Virus record (IMG/VR): IMGVR_UViG_3300030107_004688
Coordinates: 1-46,077 of that record
DNA: 46,077 nucleotides
Source of the DNA: a virus
Direction: 5' to 3' (one strand)
Shown piece after piece: positions 1-7,547 of this stretch. Under the pieces are notes generated by a model. The model was not told the DNA's origin. It saw nothing but the letters and a program-made list of their open reading frames with translations, and ran no database searches. A program made the translations under genes and the position numbers. The stretch's first letter is position 1; each line of letters starts with the position of its first letter.

Positions 1-54
1 ACTCAAACAGAAGCTAATAACGCAGCCGTTGCGATGGCGATTGCACTTGGTTGA
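1..54 (+). CDS. 3' end of the gp17-like tail fibre gene (partial)
   Basis: The first 54 bases are in frame and identical to the last 18 codons of the tail fibre gene at 44160-45719, including the TGA stop. The rest of this copy lies off the left edge. With the repeated gene that follows, this shows that the window starts inside the tail-fibre region and that its right end runs back into the same place. It is a fragment only and carries no separate function. Confidence 0.9.
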   Translation, partial: TQTEANNAAVAMAIALG

Positions 55-373
55 TATTAAAGGATAATTATGGCAAACACGTTTAAAAATAAAACTTCAA
101 AAGGAGTAGGTACATCCTTAACTCAAATAGGGTCTTATGCTGTAGCTGCGGATACACAAACTACAGTTATTGGACTCTCAGTTTCTAATATAACTGGTAG
201 TTCTGTAGATGTAGATGTTCAGCTTTCCAGTAATGCTGGCTCAGATACTAATGATATAAGAATCGTCAAGGGTATACCTGTTCCATCAGGATCAACAGTT
301 GTTTTAATCGGAGGTGATCAAAAGCTCGTAATGGAAACTGGAAACTTATTAAAAATAAAATCATCAGCCGCAT
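1..373 (+). repeat. Left copy of the imperfect end repeat
   Basis: This stretch aligns to 45666-46077. The first 70 bases or so are identical, the middle has scattered mostly synonymous changes, and the right copy has an extra 39 bases (13 codons). The last part of the alignment is again almost identical. An imperfect terminal overlap of this kind is expected where an assembler closed a circular or terminally redundant genome across two strain variants. A real tandem duplication of the small gene is the alternative. Confidence 0.85.
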
Positions 374-414
374 CTAGTTTAGATGTAGTAATGAGCATTC
401 TGGAGATTACATAA
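70..414 (+). CDS. Small tail-associated protein, variant A
   Basis: This 114-residue protein directly follows the tail fibre gene and starts 15 bases after its stop, with AGGA upstream of the ATG. It is rich in Ser, Thr, Val and Gly and has alternating beta-strand-like segments (TVIGLSVSNI, VDVDVQLSS, STVVLIGGDQ). It has no Cys, no membrane segment and no signal peptide. It probably folds as a small beta-sandwich on the tail or fibre. A second, longer allele begins at 45735 and has a 13-residue insertion near residue 22. Its stop overlaps the next start (TAATG), so it is coupled to the LamG-like gene. No named family was recognised; a structural role is inferred from position. Confidence 0.75.
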   Translation: MANTFKNKTSKGVGTSLTQIGSYAVAADTQTTVIGLSVSNITGSSVDVDVQLSSNAGSDTNDIRIVKGIPVPSGSTVVLIGGDQKLVMETGNLLKIKSSAASSLDVVMSILEIT

Positions 415-1610
415 TGGCCTATTTAGGAACACCACCAAGATCAAGAGTATTATCAAGTGCAGATATAGATCCCGGTTCTGTATCACTTGATGACATTAGC
501 TTTACTGATCAACCAGCAAGCATGAATATCTCAGGTAACATTGATAAACACACCATGAGATTAGCTGATCAAGTTGTAGTTAATGGTGATTTAGATATAA
601 CAGACAACCTTATACTCTCAAAGATATCAGATGATGGGAATGCCATAATCCTAACTAACGATAGCAGTACACGAACCATTGAGGGAGCAGGAGGGAGTCT
701 TGAGGCCAGTACACTTACGCAAACACCGAATGCCTCACTCACTGGAATGACTGGTGAAATTGGAAGTGCTGTTACTGGTACTTTAGGAAGTGGATTTACA
801 ATAGGTACTGCTGTAAAATTTTCTGATTTTCCTACTCCTAATTTAAATCTAGCAGATGGAGATGGAAACACAAGATCACCAGTAGCTAGAGATAATAAAA
901 CTTGGTGGTATGGTGATTTTGGAGATGCCGCAGGAACAGGTACATGGGCAAACAGTGGTACTGTTCTTACTAATGTGGCTACTGGAACTAACAGATCTAG
1001 TGAAACATTGCCAATATCTACTGTTCAAAGAAAAACAACAGATAATCTTGGAGCATCTTATGCTGAACCTTCAGGTGAAACACAAGCAGTACGGAGAGAT
1101 CCTGCTGATGGTGATCCTTTTCTATTAGGTAGTGCAGGTATGACAATGGGTTGTTTATTTAAAAATATGCACTCTGGAACAGACACTTCTGGAATAATAT
1201 ATTATGGACAAAATACTCAAGGGATGCACTTTTATACACGAACAAATTATAATGCACATGGACAAATTCTGGTCGGAGGTGATACAGATTCAGGTGATGA
1301 TTGGATTACTTGCACTAAAATAAATACACAAGCGAATGGTTGGGCATTTTTTGTAGTTGCAGAAGGTGTAACTGGTTCACTTCATTGTTCTTATAATGGT
1401 AGTGCTTATGATTTAGTAAGAGCCAGAGGAACATTAACTAACCCCAACGCATGTGCATTTGGACTATTTGGTGATTTATATGATGATAATCCTTCTCTTC
1501 ATAAATTTGCAACTTGTTTTTGGTATGAAGGAATAATGTCTGAAGAACTTATTCGGGCAGAGTATAGATTTATCAAAAATAAATGGTCTAATATTACAGA
1601 TTTACCATAA
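414..1610 (+). CDS. Tail/receptor-binding protein with LamG-like C-terminal domain
   Basis: 398 residues. The N-terminal half has short repeated beta elements (NGDLDITDNLILSKI, GAGGSLEAS, TGTLGSGFTIGTAV) like the trimeric stalks of phage fibres. The C-terminal half, from about residue 160, looks like a concanavalin A-like/laminin G sandwich. It ends in the characteristic segment FWYEGIMSEELIRAEY followed by a KNKW end, seen in many phage LamG-type proteins. Such domains bind surface sugars, so a role in host recognition is likely. The start overlaps the previous stop by one base (TAATG). The family call rests on pattern recognition; the glycan partner is unknown. Confidence 0.75.
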   Translation: MAYLGTPPRSRVLSSADIDPGSVSLDDISFTDQPASMNISGNIDKHTMRLADQVVVNGDLDITDNLILSKISDDGNAIILTNDSSTRTIEGAGGSLEASTLTQTPNASLTGMTGEIGSAVTGTLGSGFTIGTAVKFSDFPTPNLNLADGDGNTRSPVARDNKTWWYGDFGDAAGTGTWANSGTVLTNVATGTNRSSETLPISTVQRKTTDNLGASYAEPSGETQAVRRDPADGDPFLLGSAGMTMGCLFKNMHSGTDTSGIIYYGQNTQGMHFYTRTNYNAHGQILVGGDTDSGDDWITCTKINTQANGWAFFVVAEGVTGSLHCSYNGSAYDLVRARGTLTNPNACAFGLFGDLYDDNPSLHKFATCFWYEGIMSEELIRAEYRFIKNKWSNITDLP

Positions 1611-1620
1611 AGGATAAAAT

Positions 1621-2247
1621 ATGCCAGATTTAATTATCAAACCCACAGCAACTAGCGGAAATAAGTTAATCCTGAAGGATCAGGCAGGAGGAGCAGTCCT
1701 AACAACGGCAGACTCAGGTGCTACTGCGGCTAATGTAACTCATTCTACTGGCTCAATAGGTTCTGGTGTTACAGGATTTACAGGGATTAAAGAAGTAGAT
1801 CAATGGAGGATAACTTCATCAGCATCAATAAGTGGTGATGGTTGGGTTCCATTAACAGCAAATTGGGAAAGATGCGATACTTCTATGACTAAAATTGGAA
1901 CAGGGATGACAGAAGCATCAGGTGTATTTACTTTCCCTTCAACTGGAATATGGTATGTAAGTTTTCAAACTATGTGTAATGCGGCAGGCGGAGCAAGAAA
2001 TGTATGTATTGGGAATTTAGAACTAACAACAAATAATTCAGCATATAGTGCAGTAGTAGCATCACAATTTAATATGCAAGATGATGGTGCTAGGGCAGGG
2101 TGTCATGTTAATGCTATTATTGATATTACTGATTTAAGTAATATGAAGGTAAGAGGACAAGTATATGGTTCTAATACTATAACTGTTTATGGTGATACTG
2201 GTGAAACACAAACAGGCTTTACATTCCTCAGATTAGGAGATACATAA
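1621..2247 (+). CDS. Tail protein with C1q/TNF-like jelly-roll domain
   Basis: 208 residues. The N-terminal 35 residues (MPDLIIKPTATSGNKLILKD, then a GGAVLTTADSGA element) form an adaptor-like segment that recurs in altered form in the gene at 2574. From about residue 60 the chain looks like a C1q-type jelly roll: a SGDGWVPL entry strand, FTFPSTGIWYVSFQ in the middle, and an aromatic end TGFTFLRLGDT. C1q-like domains form trimers and serve as distal tips of fibres. The stop overlaps the next ATG (TAATG), which couples it to the small chaperone-like gene. Confidence 0.7.
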   Translation: MPDLIIKPTATSGNKLILKDQAGGAVLTTADSGATAANVTHSTGSIGSGVTGFTGIKEVDQWRITSSASISGDGWVPLTANWERCDTSMTKIGTGMTEASGVFTFPSTGIWYVSFQTMCNAAGGARNVCIGNLELTTNNSAYSAVVASQFNMQDDGARAGCHVNAIIDITDLSNMKVRGQVYGSNTITVYGDTGETQTGFTFLRLGDT

Positions 2248-2570
2248 TGGATATAAACGGAAGATATGATCATATTGAAGATGTATTAGTTTATCTTCAT
2301 TCTGGACAATGGTTTGGTTGGTCAGATAGTAAGAATAAAGTTTATGCAAATTTGATTATACATGATGATTCAAAAAATAAACCAACAGAAAAAGAATTAA
2401 CAGATGCCCTAGCAAAGCAACAGTCAGACTTTGATGCATTAGAATATTCCAGAAAAAGAGCTTCTGAATACCCAAGTATCGTAGACCAGCTAGATGAGAT
2501 TTACCATAATGGCATAGACTCTTGGAAGGCCATTATCAAACAAACTAAGGATAAATACCCGAAAGGATAA
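2247..2570 (+). CDS. Putative tail-fibre assembly chaperone, copy 1
   Basis: 107 residues. The C-terminal half is a charged helical segment: EYSRKRASEYPSIVDQLDEI, then W and a KTKDKYPKG end. The RxxxYPSxxxQLDxI pattern is frequent in small proteins encoded next to phage tail fibres and thought to help them fold or attach. A paralogue sits at 5434-5730 with the same R-K-R-x-x-E-Y-P-S-I core. Both copies are translationally coupled to the fibre-like gene just upstream, which supports a partner role. The chaperone function is inferred and not visible from catalytic residues. Confidence 0.6.
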   Translation: MDINGRYDHIEDVLVYLHSGQWFGWSDSKNKVYANLIIHDDSKNKPTEKELTDALAKQQSDFDALEYSRKRASEYPSIVDQLDEIYHNGIDSWKAIIKQTKDKYPKG

Positions 2571-2573
2571 GAT

Positions 2574-3158
2574 ATGGCAGATTTTGACATTAAACCAGCA
2601 AGCGGAACTGGGAACTCTCTCAGGCTTAAAAACGAATCAGGAAATATAGTTCTAAGTTCAGGCAATGGAACAAGTTCTTCTAGTTGGGGTACTGTTCCTC
2701 CTGCTGGAACAATTATTCAGACTGTTCAAGAAGTTTTAACTAGTACAGTCACAAAAGCTACTAGTGCTAGTTATCAAGATATGGGTTTATCAAAATCAAT
2801 AACATTAACTAGTTCCACTAATAAAGTATTAATTTCTGTTGATTTAAATGTAGGTGGTGGTAACGATACATATGTTCATTTTAAAATTCAACGTAATGGA
2901 ACAGATTTAACTGTTGGAGATGCTAGAGATAGTTGTACTAGATGTATGTTTATGGTTAATGTCGATAATGAACATGGGGAAAATAGAACTTATTCTGCTG
3001 GAACAACTTTTTTAGATACTCCGGGTGCTACAAGTGTAGAATATAAATTATGGGGGCATTGTGTTGGAGACTTTTACCTTAATAGATGTAAAACAGGAAG
3101 TGATTCTAATAGAGGTGCCAGTATAAGTATGATTACCCTACAAGAAATAGTTGTTTAA
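2574..3158 (+). CDS. Receptor-binding tail protein, beta-rich, with duplicated adaptor
   Basis: 194 residues. The N-terminus (MADFDIKPASGTGNSLRLKN, then GNIVLSSG) matches the adaptor segment of the 1621-2247 protein: both share I-K-P, G-N-x-L-x-L-K and a following V-L-x-S/T. The rest is a beta sandwich (VLISVDLNVGGGNDTYVHFK, IQRNGTDL, TSVEYKLWG) similar to distal domains of marine phage tail proteins. Three cysteines near the middle (about 114, 117 and 158) are unusual for this phage. The start is three bases after the previous stop, with AAGGAT as ribosome-binding site. It is probably an alternative or additional host-range tip. Confidence 0.65.
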   Translation: MADFDIKPASGTGNSLRLKNESGNIVLSSGNGTSSSSWGTVPPAGTIIQTVQEVLTSTVTKATSASYQDMGLSKSITLTSSTNKVLISVDLNVGGGNDTYVHFKIQRNGTDLTVGDARDSCTRCMFMVNVDNEHGENRTYSAGTTFLDTPGATSVEYKLWGHCVGDFYLNRCKTGSDSNRGASISMITLQEIVV

Positions 3159-3180
3159 TACGCAATAGAAGGATTAACTC

Positions 3181-4599
3181 ATGTACATAGGAAACGATTT
3201 AAGTCGAGGTAGATCAGAGACATACTACTACACATCCACATCTGGCGGTGAAACCTCAATAACAACTGATTCAAGTGGAAAAACAATCAATTATACTGTT
3301 GGTTGGGTTAGTGTGTTTTTAAATGGTGTACGCTTGCATGACTCAGACTTCACAGCAACCACAGGTAATTCAATCACAGGTCTTGCGGCTCTGACTCAGG
3401 ATGATGTAGTAATTATCGAAGCACAGCATACATTTAGTTCAAGTGATGCAGTACCATCGACAGGAGGAACATTCTCAGGGAACGTAAGTTTCGGAGATAA
3501 TAATATAACCAATGTAGGTTCAATAGCCTTAGATTCTATATCTGCTGATGGTACTAGTATTACATTAAGTAGTAATACAACAGCATCAGGGAATTTAACA
3601 ATTACTGGTGATCTTGTTCCTTCTTCACAATTTAGTAACAGAAATGTAATTTATAATGGAGGAATGCAAATATATCAACGTGGTGCTGGATCACCAGCAA
3701 CTAATAATGGTGGATTTGCTTTAGATAGATGGAGGTATTCAACATGGGGTTCTCCGGGGGTAGTAGATGTAACACAAGATTCTGATGTACCAAGTGGTCA
3801 AGGATTTAGTTCATCATTAAAGATGGATGTAACAACCGCAGATGCTTCTCCAGCAGCAGGAGATTCAAATGGTATTTCGATGAAGTTTGAAGGTCAGGAT
3901 TTACAAAGATTTGCTAAAGGAGTATCTGGTGCAAAAGCAAGTACTGTTTCTTTTTGGGTTAAATCTCCTAAAACTGGTATTCATATAGTTTGGCTTTACG
4001 ATAATGATAATAACAGACAAATATCAAAATCTTATACTATAGCAAGTGCAAATACATGGGAAAATCATTCTGTAACTTTTGCTGGTGATACTACTGGTGC
4101 ATGGGGGAATGATGTAAATGAGTCTGCACAACTTACTTTTTTAACAATGTCAGGAACAAGTTTTACTTCTGGGACATTAGCAACATCTTGGGCAAGTTAT
4201 GATGCTACACACAGGGCAGTAGGACAAGTAAACTGTATGGATCATGTTGATAATAATTTTTACTTAACAGGAGTTCAATGGGAAGTAGGAAGCAATGCAA
4301 CTCCCTATGAGCATCGGAGTTATGGGGATGAGTTAGCAAGGTGCCAGAGGTATTATTTACAGTTTGATGGTGGAGGACAACATATCCCCTATGTGAATAT
4401 GTGGGCAAGTTCATCAAATCAAAGAGGACAGATGATGTTCCCTTGTCAAATGCGAGCTAATCCAACATGGAGTGATACAAGCACTTATAATGAGGGTAGT
4501 GCAACTTTTAATCAATATCCTAGAAAGGATGGAGCAATCTTTTATGCTACTGATTATATTTCTTCTACTGGAATAATTAAATTTACTGCAGAATTATAA
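3181..4599 (+). CDS. Tail fibre-like protein with carbohydrate-binding-module-like domain
   Basis: 472 residues. The first 90 residues (MYIGNDLSRG, GWVSVFLNGVRLHDSDFTAT, DDVVIIEA) match the attachment domains found at the head of many marine phage fibres. A repeat-rich stalk follows to about 150. From NVIYNGGMQIYQRG onward the chain resembles a jelly-roll carbohydrate-binding module, with FALDRW, VSFWVKSPKTG and the conserved GVQWEVGSNATPYEHRSYGD followed by ELARCQRYY. These segments are characteristic of phage tail proteins annotated as putative tail fibres. A terminal globular region of about 85 residues completes it. Likely a complete fibre distinct from the gp17-like one. Confidence 0.7.
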   Translation: MYIGNDLSRGRSETYYYTSTSGGETSITTDSSGKTINYTVGWVSVFLNGVRLHDSDFTATTGNSITGLAALTQDDVVIIEAQHTFSSSDAVPSTGGTFSGNVSFGDNNITNVGSIALDSISADGTSITLSSNTTASGNLTITGDLVPSSQFSNRNVIYNGGMQIYQRGAGSPATNNGGFALDRWRYSTWGSPGVVDVTQDSDVPSGQGFSSSLKMDVTTADASPAAGDSNGISMKFEGQDLQRFAKGVSGAKASTVSFWVKSPKTGIHIVWLYDNDNNRQISKSYTIASANTWENHSVTFAGDTTGAWGNDVNESAQLTFLTMSGTSFTSGTLATSWASYDATHRAVGQVNCMDHVDNNFYLTGVQWEVGSNATPYEHRSYGDELARCQRYYLQFDGGGQHIPYVNMWASSSNQRGQMMFPCQMRANPTWSDTSTYNEGSATFNQYPRKDGAIFYATDYISSTGIIKFTAEL

Positions 4600-4608
4600 A
4601 AAAGAATT

Positions 4609-4818
4609 ATGGATATAAAAAAATGTAAATATGTAAATAATGTAGATGTAGAAGGTAAAAAAATACCTGACTCTGCTGAAACTATTAACTTAACAGTTAT
4701 TGAAAATGGTAAAGATGTACTTTGGACTGTCCCAATTTCAGAAGATAATACTGACTATGCAGAAATAATGAGACAAGTCGATGCAGGAGAACTTACCATT
4801 GAACCAGCAGATGAATAA
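4609..4818 (+). CDS. Small conserved phage protein (tail cassette)
   Basis: 69 residues, acidic. The pattern VLWTVPISEDNTDYAEI followed by GELTIEPADE resembles a short protein commonly seen next to fibre genes in marine phages, where a WxVPxxxxNxxYxxI core precedes an acidic end. No catalytic or membrane features are visible. It lies nine bases after the fibre-like gene, with a weak ribosome-binding site (AAAAGAATT). A role in fibre assembly or attachment is inferred from context only. Confidence 0.6.
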   Translation: MDIKKCKYVNNVDVEGKKIPDSAETINLTVIENGKDVLWTVPISEDNTDYAEIMRQVDAGELTIEPADE

Positions 4819-4840
4819 TAAAAACCAACGGAGTAAATAA

Positions 4841-5437
4841 ATGACAAGAGCAAGAATACTCGCAGATTATGTGGCAGGAGGTACAACTGCGGCAGAGTTT
4901 GATTACCTAGATGGACTTACTTCTACGGCAGTAGGTATTAATGATACACAGACTCTAGCAAATAAGACTCTGGCATCAACAACGACTTTCCCTGCTTCTC
5001 ATATTATTCAAGTTGTTTCAAATTCAAGTGCAGGAGATGCAAATTCTAGCTCAGAATTTATTTCATACTGTACTTGTGGGATAACAGTTAAAAAAACTGG
5101 CTCAAAAATATTAGTAATTGGGAATCCACAATTTTATACAGATACGCAAGGTGCAACGAACTTTTTACGATTAAAATACAAAACAGGATCATTAACTAGA
5201 ACTACTACAGTAAGTGATTATGCAGATTTTGCAGCCAATGAACGATGGATGGGTCAGGCGGGGGGTGGATCAAATGCGTGGCAACAGGGATTAGTATTGA
5301 GTTTGTGGACACATGGTCAAAGTGCTGACACCCAGATTCATATTGTAGTTTCAAGTCAACCTAGTACTGGTTCTTCACACAATAACAATTCTACAAATGC
5401 AAGAAGTGAAATGACATTAATGGAGGTGATGCAATGA
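4841..5437 (+). CDS. Putative tail fibre/tip protein
   Basis: 198 residues. The N-terminus (TRARILADYVAGGTTAAEFD, then YLDGLTS and TQTLANKTLAS) is the typical short adaptor found on phage tail tips and baseplate-associated fibres. From about residue 50 a beta-rich domain follows (HIIQVVSNSSAG, KILVIGNPQFYTDT, TQIHIVVSSQ), ending in MTLMEVMQ, as in other marine tail proteins whose final strand is hydrophobic. ACGGAG lies before the ATG. The last codon overlaps the next start (ATGA), pairing it with a chaperone-like gene just as 1621-2247 is paired with 2247-2570. Confidence 0.65.
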   Translation: MTRARILADYVAGGTTAAEFDYLDGLTSTAVGINDTQTLANKTLASTTTFPASHIIQVVSNSSAGDANSSSEFISYCTCGITVKKTGSKILVIGNPQFYTDTQGATNFLRLKYKTGSLTRTTTVSDYADFAANERWMGQAGGGSNAWQQGLVLSLWTHGQSADTQIHIVVSSQPSTGSSHNNNSTNARSEMTLMEVMQ

Positions 5438-5730
5438 TAATTAATTCACGATCACAAGCAATTAGAAACCTTTATAATAATGTAGTTACTATTGATGGTG
5501 ATGATGCGTTTGATAAAGATCACAAAAAAATTACTTTAGATGAATCTTCTATCACTACAGAGATTAAAAGGATTGAAGATGAATATGATGCACAGGAGTA
5601 TGCCAGAAAAAGACAGGCAGAGTACCCAAGCATTGAAGAACTTGTAGTAGCACTCTACGATACTGACGATAAATCTGCCATTGAAGCTAAACGTGCAGAA
5701 GTTAAAAAGAAATATCCGAAACCCTCATGA
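5434..5730 (+). CDS. Putative tail-fibre assembly chaperone, copy 2
   Basis: 98 residues; paralogue of 2247-2570. The shared core is QEYARKRQAEYPSIEELVVA, followed by a charged helix ending KKYPKPS (copy 1 ends DKYPKG). A strong GGAGG lies just upstream, and the ATG overlaps the upstream TGA. The N-terminal half differs from copy 1, as expected if that part contacts a different fibre. The duplication suggests that two fibre-plus-chaperone modules were stacked in this cassette. Function is inferred from family resemblance and pairing. Confidence 0.6.
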   Translation: MIINSRSQAIRNLYNNVVTIDGDDAFDKDHKKITLDESSITTEIKRIEDEYDAQEYARKRQAEYPSIEELVVALYDTDDKSAIEAKRAEVKKKYPKPS

Positions 5731-5912
5731 AAATCAAACTAACTTTAGAATCTGGTCTAGAAGCAGACTTTATTCCTGATTTTAAGTTAGATAACCATTC
5801 TCAAATAGATAAGGTAAAATGGAATTTTCCTAATAAACAACCAAACAAAGATCCACAATTAATAGACTTAGAAGCTCATATATTAGGAGAAGATGAAAAA
5901 GATAAAATATAG
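5727..5912 (+). CDS. Hypothetical small protein
   Basis: 61 residues, soluble, charged (D, K and E rich at the C-terminus: GEDEKDKI). The start overlaps the previous stop (ATGA), and its 3' end overlaps the next gene by 20 bases. No family was recognised. An N-terminal beta segment (MKIKLTLESGLEADFIPDFK) and a WNFPN element are visible. It sits at the boundary of the tail and lysis blocks and could belong to either. Confidence 0.5.
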   Translation: MKIKLTLESGLEADFIPDFKLDNHSQIDKVKWNFPNKQPNKDPQLIDLEAHILGEDEKDKI

Positions 5913-6279
5913 TTTAATAGCATTAGGATTATTTATAGCTACTATAGCATACAGCGAACCTCATGGTTTAGATGTTATAGCACAAAATAATAATCCTTAC
6001 CCATCGCATACTTCTTCAACACAGACAGCAGTAGACGATGTAATAACCATTCTCCTAGATCAAGGCTTTGCAGGAGCAATAATTGTGATCTTGTTTCTTT
6101 GGACTTACAGAACAGACAAAGCAAACAGAGCAATTCAAAAAGAAAACTTTGATAAGTTTGTGCAAATAAGTGCAGAGTGTTCTGGTCACATGGCAGGAGT
6201 AAGTGCAAGACTTGAGAATATCGAAAGAGAATTAGAAGCAACCAAACAATTAGAAATGTTACAAGTAAGAAAGGGATAA
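5893..6279 (+). CDS. Two-segment membrane protein with coiled coil (holin/spanin-like)
   Basis: 128 residues. Residues 4-20 form a hydrophobic signal-like segment ending at AYSEP, and residues 54-69 (GFAGAIIVILFLWTYR) form a second membrane span. The C-terminal third is a charged, heptad-like helix (SARLENIERELEATKQLEML). This layout resembles BhlA/UviB-like holins, in which one span is followed by a helical tail. It lies 0.5 kb upstream of the M15 peptidase, consistent with a lysis role. An inner-membrane spanin is an alternative. AGGAGA lies just before the start, inside the overlapping upstream gene. Confidence 0.6.
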   Translation: MKKIKYSLIALGLFIATIAYSEPHGLDVIAQNNNPYPSHTSSTQTAVDDVITILLDQGFAGAIIVILFLWTYRTDKANRAIQKENFDKFVQISAECSGHMAGVSARLENIERELEATKQLEMLQVRKG

Positions 6280-6280
6280 T

Positions 6281-6454
6281 ATGATTGGACTATTAGCACC
6301 AATAATATCAGGAACAGTAAAAACACTTTGTATGAGTATGCTATCTGAAAAGCTTTTAAAGGAGGTGATACTGATCCTTCTTGAGCGACTTGTGAAGAGT
6401 ACAAAGAATGACATCGATGATCAAATTCTTGAAAGTTATAAAAAGAATATGTAA
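6281..6454 (+). CDS. Small amphipathic protein of the lysis block
   Basis: 57 residues starting MIGLLAPIISGTVKTLCMSM and ending ILESYKKNM. AAAGGG lies before the ATG, one base after the previous stop. The N-terminus is hydrophobic with Gly and Pro, and the middle (KLLKEVILILLERLVKSTK) is amphipathic, so it probably associates with membranes. Similar short proteins occur near holins in marine phages. It may be a holin-like or antiholin-like partner of the preceding gene, but no specific family is certain. Confidence 0.55.
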   Translation: MIGLLAPIISGTVKTLCMSMLSEKLLKEVILILLERLVKSTKNDIDDQILESYKKNM

Positions 6455-6462
6455 GAGGTAGT

Positions 6463-6786
6463 ATGAAAATGTATGTTTTACTTGTAGTCTTTTCAATTAT
6501 ATTCTTTTATGCTGCTTTTAAACAAACTACTGCAAGTGAATTAAAGTTTGATTCTCAGAACGTCAGAGAGATTTGGCAAGCCTGTTCAATGCAATTTAAA
6601 ATGATTTCACCATACATGCCACAGGAAACCAGAATGTATTTGTGTGATTGTTATACAGACCAAATGAGAATTAAGTTTACACCAGAACAAGTAAAAGGAC
6701 TAACTTCTGAAAAAGCAAAGATACTAGGAGAAGAAATGAAAACCTTGTGTCCTATACCTACACCTCAACCTACAATAGATACCTAA
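6463..6786 (+). CDS. Secreted/periplasmic small cysteine-containing protein
   Basis: 107 residues. Residues 3-19 (MYVLLVVFSIIFFYAAF) form a signal peptide or anchor. The mature part has four cysteines (CSMQF, then CDCY, and CP near the end), a pattern fitting disulphides in the periplasm. The end is Pro/Thr-rich (PIPTPQPTIDT). It lies between the holin-like genes and the M15 peptidase, and its stop shares one base with the peptidase start. An outer-membrane or spanin-like role is possible. No LipoP-style lipobox is evident and no family was recognised. Confidence 0.6.
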   Translation: MKMYVLLVVFSIIFFYAAFKQTTASELKFDSQNVREIWQACSMQFKMISPYMPQETRMYLCDCYTDQMRIKFTPEQVKGLTSEKAKILGEEMKTLCPIPTPQPTIDT

Positions 6787-7169
6787 TGGGAGCAACCAGT
6801 AAAAACTTTAGTGAATCAGAATTAGCTTGTAGCTGCTGCGGAAAGAATGAGATGACTCAGGAAACTGTAGATGCCCTACAAGCACTCAGGGAATCCATCG
6901 GTAAACCTCTTAGATTGAGTTCAGCTTATAGATGTCCTAAACATAATAGTAAGGTTAGTTCTACAGGAAAGACAGGTCCACATACTACTGGAAAAGCAAT
7001 TGATATAGTATGTAGTGGTAAGGAAGCTTGGGAACTACTTTCCTTTGCTATGATCCGTTCTAAGGTATGGAAAGGAATCGGAATTAGTCAAAAAGGAAAA
7101 CACGAATCCAGATTCATTCATCTGGACACAATCGAAGCAGATAATAGACCCTGGATTTGGAGCTATTAA
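6786..7169 (+). CDS. M15-family zinc peptidase (endolysin)
   Basis: 127 residues from ATG 6786. It resembles the peptidase M15/YcbK-like fold, which cuts peptide bridges of peptidoglycan. Visible features are a CSCCGK segment at 15-20, SSAYRCPKHN at 45-54, the zinc ligands H66 and D73 in GPHTTGKAIDI, and H112 in FIHLD. It has no signal sequence, so it would depend on the holin-like protein to reach the wall. The start is taken at TAATG, overlapping the upstream stop; a GTG at 6747 would add 13 residues that look like read-through. It probably replaces the T7 gp3.5 amidase, which is absent. Confidence 0.85.
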   Translation: MGATSKNFSESELACSCCGKNEMTQETVDALQALRESIGKPLRLSSAYRCPKHNSKVSSTGKTGPHTTGKAIDIVCSGKEAWELLSFAMIRSKVWKGIGISQKGKHESRFIHLDTIEADNRPWIWSY

Positions 7170-7547
7170 ATGGCTTATAGCGAGAAAGTTTTGGAGCATT
7201 ATGAAAGACCAAAAAATATTGGTAGTATGGATAGTGGGAGTAAGTCTACTGGTACTGGTCTTGTGGGTGCTCCTGAATGCGGAGATGTTATGAAGCTCCA
7301 GATAGAAGTTAAGGACAATAAGATTGTAGATGCAAAATTTAAGACATTCGGATGTGGATCAGCAATAGCTTCTTCTTCTCTTGTTACCGAATGGGTAAAA
7401 GGTAAAACTCTAGAAGAAGCCCAAACTATCAAGAATACAGAAATTGTAGAAGAACTTTCACTTCCTCCAGTAAAGATACATTGTTCTGTACTAGCAGAGG
7501 ATGCAATTAAAGCAGCTATAAATAACTACAAAGAAAAATATGTGTAA
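7170..7547 (+). CDS. iscU: IscU-type iron-sulfur cluster scaffold
   Basis: 125 residues, full length and strikingly close to bacterial IscU from MAYSEKVLEHYERPKNIGS onward. All ligands are present: C37 and D39 in APECGDVMK, C62 in FGCGSAIASSS, and H104 with C105 in KIHCS. The HscA chaperone recognition motif LPPVK is intact at 98-102. The cellular protein accepts sulfur from IscS and iron, builds [2Fe-2S] clusters and hands them to apo-proteins. Here it starts immediately after the peptidase stop, with GGAG eight bases upstream, and is followed by a cysteine-rich minigene and the small terminase. No iscS, iscA or hscA accompanies it, so it would have to plug into the host machinery. Confidence 0.95.
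   Translation: MAYSEKVLEHYERPKNIGSMDSGSKSTGTGLVGAPECGDVMKLQIEVKDNKIVDAKFKTFGCGSAIASSSLVTEWVKGKTLEEAQTIKNTEIVEELSLPPVKIHCSVLAEDAIKAAINNYKEKYV

Noticed and set aside
414-5730. Diversity-generating retroelement acting on the tail genes
   Set aside because: No reverse transcriptase or template/variable repeat pair is visible anywhere in the window. The tail cassette looks like modular duplication.
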